In this document: positions 59,496 to 64,000 of the stretch, in pieces | Layout of the letters: each line of letters opens with the position of its first letter | Position numbering within the stretch: the stretch's first letter is position 1 | Assembly (NCBI GenBank): GCA_944474755.1 | Contig: OX104118.1 | Coordinates: forward strand, 88,767,860-88,831,859 | Direction of reading: 5' to 3' | Length of the DNA stretch: 64,000 nucleotides | DNA from: Limnoperna fortunei | Lineage: Eukaryota > Mollusca > Bivalvia > Mytilida > Modiolidae | The notes under the pieces: generated by a model | Told to the model about the DNA's origin: nothing | The model's database searches: none | Seen by the model: only the letters and a program-made list of their open reading frames with translations | Program-made: the position numbers and the translations under genes

Positions 59496-62373
59496 CAGCG
59501 AGAACCTTTTGAACTGATGACCAAAACATTGACACAGAACGGACAACCTGAGCACTAATATACACATGTGATCACTTGAACTGACAACCTGAACATTGAC
59601 AGACAACTATGATCACTTGAACTGACAACCTAAACATTGACAGACAACTATGATCACTTGAACTGACAACCTAAACATTGACAAACAACTATGATCACTT
59701 GAACTGACAACCTAAACATTGACACACACCTGTGATCACTTGAACTGACAACATAAACATTGACACAATTAGGGGATCATTTGAACTGACAATCTAAACA
59801 TTGACACACACCGGTGATCACTAGAACTGACAAGCGTAACATTGATACATTTAGGTGATCATTTGAACTGACAACCAAAACATTGTCACGCACAGGTGAT
59901 CACTTCAACTGACAACCGTAACATTGACACTGACAACCTTAACATTGACACACACCGGTGATCGCTTGAACTGAAAAACTTATACATTGACACACACCGG
60001 TGATCACTTGAACTGACAACCTTAACATTGACACACTTAGGTGATCATTTGAACTGACAACGTAAAGATTGACACACACCATTAATCGCTTGAACTGACA
60101 ACCTAAACATCTACACACACCGGTGATCACTTGAACTGACAGCCTAAACAATGACACACGCCTGTGATCACTTGAACTAACAACCTAAACATTGACACAC
60201 ACCGGTGATCATTTGAACTGACAGCCTAAACAATGACACACACCGGTGATCACTTGAACTGACAACCTAACCATTGACTAACTTAGCTGATCACTTGAAC
60301 TGACAACCTAAACATTGACACACACCGGTGATCACTAGAACTGACAAGCGTAACATTGATACATTTAGGTGATCATTTGAACTGACAACCAAAACATTGA
60401 CACACACCGGTGATCAGTTGAACTGACAACCTAAACATTGACACACACCTGTGATCACTTGAACTGACAACCTAAACATTGACACAATTAAGTGATCATT
60501 TGAACTGACAACATAAACATAGACACACACCAGAGATCACTTGAACTGACAACCTTAACATTGACACACACACACCGGTGATCACTTGAATTGACAACCT
60601 AAACAATGACACAGTTGGGTGATCATTTGAACTGACAACCTAAACATTGGCACACACCGGTGATCACTTGAACTGACAACCTTAACATTGACACACACAC
60701 ACACCGGTGATCACTTGAACTGACAACCTAAACATTGACACACCGGTGATAACTTGAACTGATAACCGTAACATTGACACACGTAGGTGATCGTTTGAAC
60801 TGAAAATCTAAGCACAGACACAAACCGAGGATCACTTGAACTGACAACTAAACTGACAAACAGCGGTGATCACTTGAACTGACAACTTAAACATTGACAC
60901 ACTTAGGTGATCTTTTGAACTGAAACCTAAACATTGACACACACCAGTGATCACTTGAACTGACAACCTAAACATTGACACACACCGGTGATCACTTGAA
61001 CTGACAACCTAAACATTGTCACACACCGTTGATCAATAGAACTGACAACCTAAACATTGATACACTTAGGTGATTATTTGAACTGACAACCTAAACATTG
61101 ATACACACAGCGATCACTTAAACTGACAACCTAAGCATTGACACACACCTGTGATCACCTGAACTGACAACCTAAACATTGACACACCCCGGTGATCACT
61201 TGAACTGAAAAACTAAGCACTGACACACACAGTTGATAACTTGAACTGACAACCTTAAACATTGACACACTTAGGTGATCATTTGCACTGACATCCTAAA
61301 CATTGACACACACCTGTGATCACTTGAATTGACAACCTAAACATTGACACACACCGGTGATCACTTGAACTGACACCCTAAACATTGATACATTTTGGTG
61401 ATCATTTGAACTGACAATATAAACTTTGTCACAGACCGGTGATCACTTGAACTGACAACCTAAACATTGACACATTTAGGTGATCATTTGCACTGACATC
61501 ATAAACATTGACACACACCAGTGATCACTTGAACTGACAACCTAAACATTGACACACACCGGTGATCACTTGAACTGACAACCTAAACATTGTCACACAC
61601 CGTTGATCAATAGAACTGACAACCTAAACATTGATACACTTAGGTGATTATTTGAACTGACAACCTAAACATTGATACACACAGCGATCACTTAAACTGA
61701 CAACCTAAGCATTGACACACACCTGTGATCACCTGAACTGACAACCTAAACATTGACACAGACCGGTGATCACTTGAACTGACAAACTTAACATTGACAC
61801 ACCCCGGTGATCACTTGAACTGACAAACTAAACATTGACACACACCTTTGATAACTTGAACTGACAACCTTAAACATTGACACACTTAGGTGATCATTTG
61901 CACTGACATCCTAAACATTGACCCACACCTGTGATCACTTGAATTGACAACCTAACCATTGATACACACCGGTGATCACTTGAACTGACACCCTATACAT
62001 TGATACATTTTGGTGATCATTTGAACTGACAACCTAAACATTGACACACACCGGTGATCACTTGAACTGACAACCTTAAGATCGACACACTTAGGTGATC
62101 ATTTGCACTGACATCATAAACATTGACACACATCGGTGATCACTTGAACTTACAACCTAAACATTGACATACACCGGTGATCACTTGGACTGACATCATA
62201 AACATTGACACACATCGGTGATCACTTGAACTTACAACCTAAACATTGACATACACCGGTGATCACTTGGACTGACAACCTAAACATTGACACACTTAGG
62301 CGATCGTTTGAAAGACAATCTAAACACTGACACACTCAACGGTGATAACTTGAACAGACAAAACATTGGCATT
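59496..62373 (+). repeat. right-hand higher-order unit 5 (2878 bp)
   Basis: Equals unit 4 (2304 bp) plus 574 bp, i.e. exactly 14 monomers. It continues in the 54.15-kb type from about 61.15 kb to 61.51 kb. It then jumps back so that 60944-61185 is repeated at 61518-61759, and finally switches to the 58.88-kb type (CAGACC at 61759 pairs with 58881, offset 2878). Confidence 0.8.
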
Positions 62374-64000
62374 CAGCGAGAACCTTTTGAACTGATGACC
62401 AAAACATTGACACAGAACGGACAACCTGAGCACTAATATACACATGTGATCACTTGAACTGACAACCTGAACATTGACAGACAACTATGATCACTTGAAC
62501 TGACAACCTAAACATTGACAGACAACTATGATCACTTGAACTGACAACCTAAACATTGACAAACAACTATGATCACTTGAACTGACAACCTAAACATTGA
62601 CACACACCTGTGATCACTTGAACTGACAACATAAACATTGACACAATTAGGGGATCATTTGAACTGACAATCTAAACATTGACACACACCGGTGATCACT
62701 AGAACTGACAAGCGTAACATTGATACATTTAGGTGATCATTTGAACTGACAACCAAAACATTGTCACGCACAGGTGATCACTTCAACTGACAACCGTAAC
62801 ATTGACACTGACAACCTTAACATTGACACACACCGGTGATCGCTTGAACTGAAAAACTTATACATTGACACACACCGGTGATCACTTGAACTGACAACCT
62901 TAACATTGACACACTTAGGTGATCATTTGAACTGACAACGTAAAGATTGACACACACCATTAATCGCTTGAACTGACAACCTAAACATCTACACACACCG
63001 GTGATCACTTGAACTGACAGCCTAAACAATGACACACGCCTGTGATCACTTGAACTAACAACCTAAACATTGACACACACCGGTGATCATTTGAACTGAC
63101 AGCCTAAACAATGACACACACCGGTGATCACTTGAACTGACAACCTAACCATTGACTAACTTAGCTGATCACTTGAACTGACAACCTAAACATTGACACA
63201 CACCGGTGATCACTAGAACTGACAAGCGTAACATTGATACATTTAGGTGATCATTTGAACTGACAACCAAAACATTGACACACACCGGTGATCAGTTGAA
63301 CTGACAACCTAAACATTGACACACACCTGTGATCACTTGAACTGACAACCTAAACATTGACACAATTAAGTGATCATTTGAACTGACAACATAAACATAG
63401 ACACACACCAGAGATCACTTGAACTGACAACCTTAACATTGACACACACACACCGGTGATCACTTGAATTGACAACCTAAACAATGACACAGTTGGGTGA
63501 TCATTTGAACTGACAACCTAAACATTGGCACACACCGGTGATCACTTGAACTGACAACCTTAACATTGACACACACACACACCGGTGATCACTTGAACTG
63601 ACAACCTAAACATTGACACACCGGTGATAACTTGAACTGATAACCGTAACATTGACACACGTAGGTGATCGTTTGAACTGAAAATCTAAGCACAGACACA
63701 AACCGAGGATCACTTGAACTGACAACTAAACTGACAAACAGCGGTGATCACTTGAACTGACAACTTAAACATTGACACACTTAGGTGATCTTTTGAACTG
63801 AAACCTAAACATTGACACACACCAGTGATCACTTGAACTGACAACCTAAACATTGACACACACCGGTGATCACTTGAACTGACAACCTAAACATTGTCAC
63901 ACACCGTTGATCAATAGAACTGACAACCTAAACATTGATACACTTAGGTGATTATTTGAACTGACAACCTAAACATTGATACACACAGCGATCACTTAAA
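62374..64000 (+). repeat. right-hand higher-order unit 6, cut by window end
   Basis: First 1627 bp of another unit, nearly identical to 59496 onward. The window ends in the monomers just before the ACCTGTGATCACCTGAAC switch point, so the type of this unit (2304, 2878 or about 4.7 kb) cannot be told. Confidence 0.8.

Larger units (their letters stand above)
26350..64000 (+). repeat. 41-bp satellite array, part right of the assembly gap
   Basis: Continuation of the same 41-bp satellite in the same orientation up to the last base of the window, which ends inside a monomer. From about 43.6 kb the higher-order units become long and nearly identical, whereas 30-42 kb is a more diverged mosaic. No gene, mobile element or single-copy spacer was found in this stretch. 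Confidence 0.98.

Noticed and set aside
2784..63035. About fifty minus-strand reading frames of 61-87 codons encoding similar Cys- and Val-rich peptides
   Set aside because: They lie wholly inside the satellite, recur wherever the same monomers recur, and end where the consensus stop returns. They show no frame-specific constraint. They follow from the 41-bp period, so I annotate no CDS.
1..64000. CRISPR array, suggested by regular direct repeats
   Set aside because: There are no unique spacers between conserved repeats; the whole period is repeat. No cas genes are present.
1..64000. Telomere repeat, suggested by CTTAGG and AACCTAAAC in the monomer
   Set aside because: The telomere-like hexamers occur at most once per 41-bp monomer, never in tandem, so this is chance similarity.
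1..64000. tRNA, rRNA or other structured RNA genes
   Set aside because: No sequence departs from the satellite enough to hold one. The 8-10-bp palindromes have no loop and are too short for a stable hairpin.

Overview
The whole window is satellite DNA. From base 1 to base 64000, apart from a 200-base run of N at 26150-26349, the sequence is one head-to-tail array of a roughly 41-bp monomer, about 1,550 copies, all in the same orientation. The monomer begins TGAACTGACAACCTAAAC, continues through a short CA-rich stretch and ends ACCGGTGATCACT. A common second form ends TTAGGTGATCATT. I see no gene, RNA gene, transposon, CRISPR array, promoter or origin. The longest reading frames, up to 87 codons and nearly all on the minus strand, are by-products of a 41-bp period read in threes. 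A 64-kb satellite with long higher-order repeats points to a eukaryotic nuclear genome and to heterochromatin, possibly centromeric, pericentromeric or subtelomeric. The sequence does not let me name the species, and I do not recognise the monomer.

Layout, left to right. (1) 1-2560: older mosaic with an internal offset near 1.06-1.1 kb. (2) 2560-6470: short higher-order blocks repeated at offsets of 1807, 1067 and 862 bp. (3) 6471-14337 and 14338-21100: two copies of a very long unit. The second copy carries a clean 1149-bp (28-monomer) deletion. The start of a third cycle runs from 21101 to about 22554. (4) 22641-30022: a 3-3.5-kb unit present twice, with the assembly gap inside it; the gap's two flanks are near copies of each other. 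(5) 30023-35100: an older, more diverged relative of the long unit. (6) 35361-41340: rearranged zone with a 1.1-kb block present at two places and a small, strongly diverged island at 36541-36780. (7) 43.6-64 kb: the most homogeneous part, where a unit marked by CAGCGAGAACC recurs at 45319, 47548, 52494, 57192, 59496 and 62374 and is still running at the window edge.

There is no gene network here. What the window records is how a satellite grows. Its unit lengths (2229, 2304, 2878, 4698, 4946) can be accounted for almost to the base by insertions, deletions and tandem duplications of whole monomers. Seven-copy and smaller clusters of an extended 62/63-bp monomer, a 205-bp patch copied in from another part of the unit, and variants shared only by neighbouring units suggest amplification by unequal exchange or replication slippage, most recent towards the right. 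Coordinates and offsets were read by eye. Similarity statements are qualitative because no alignment was run.
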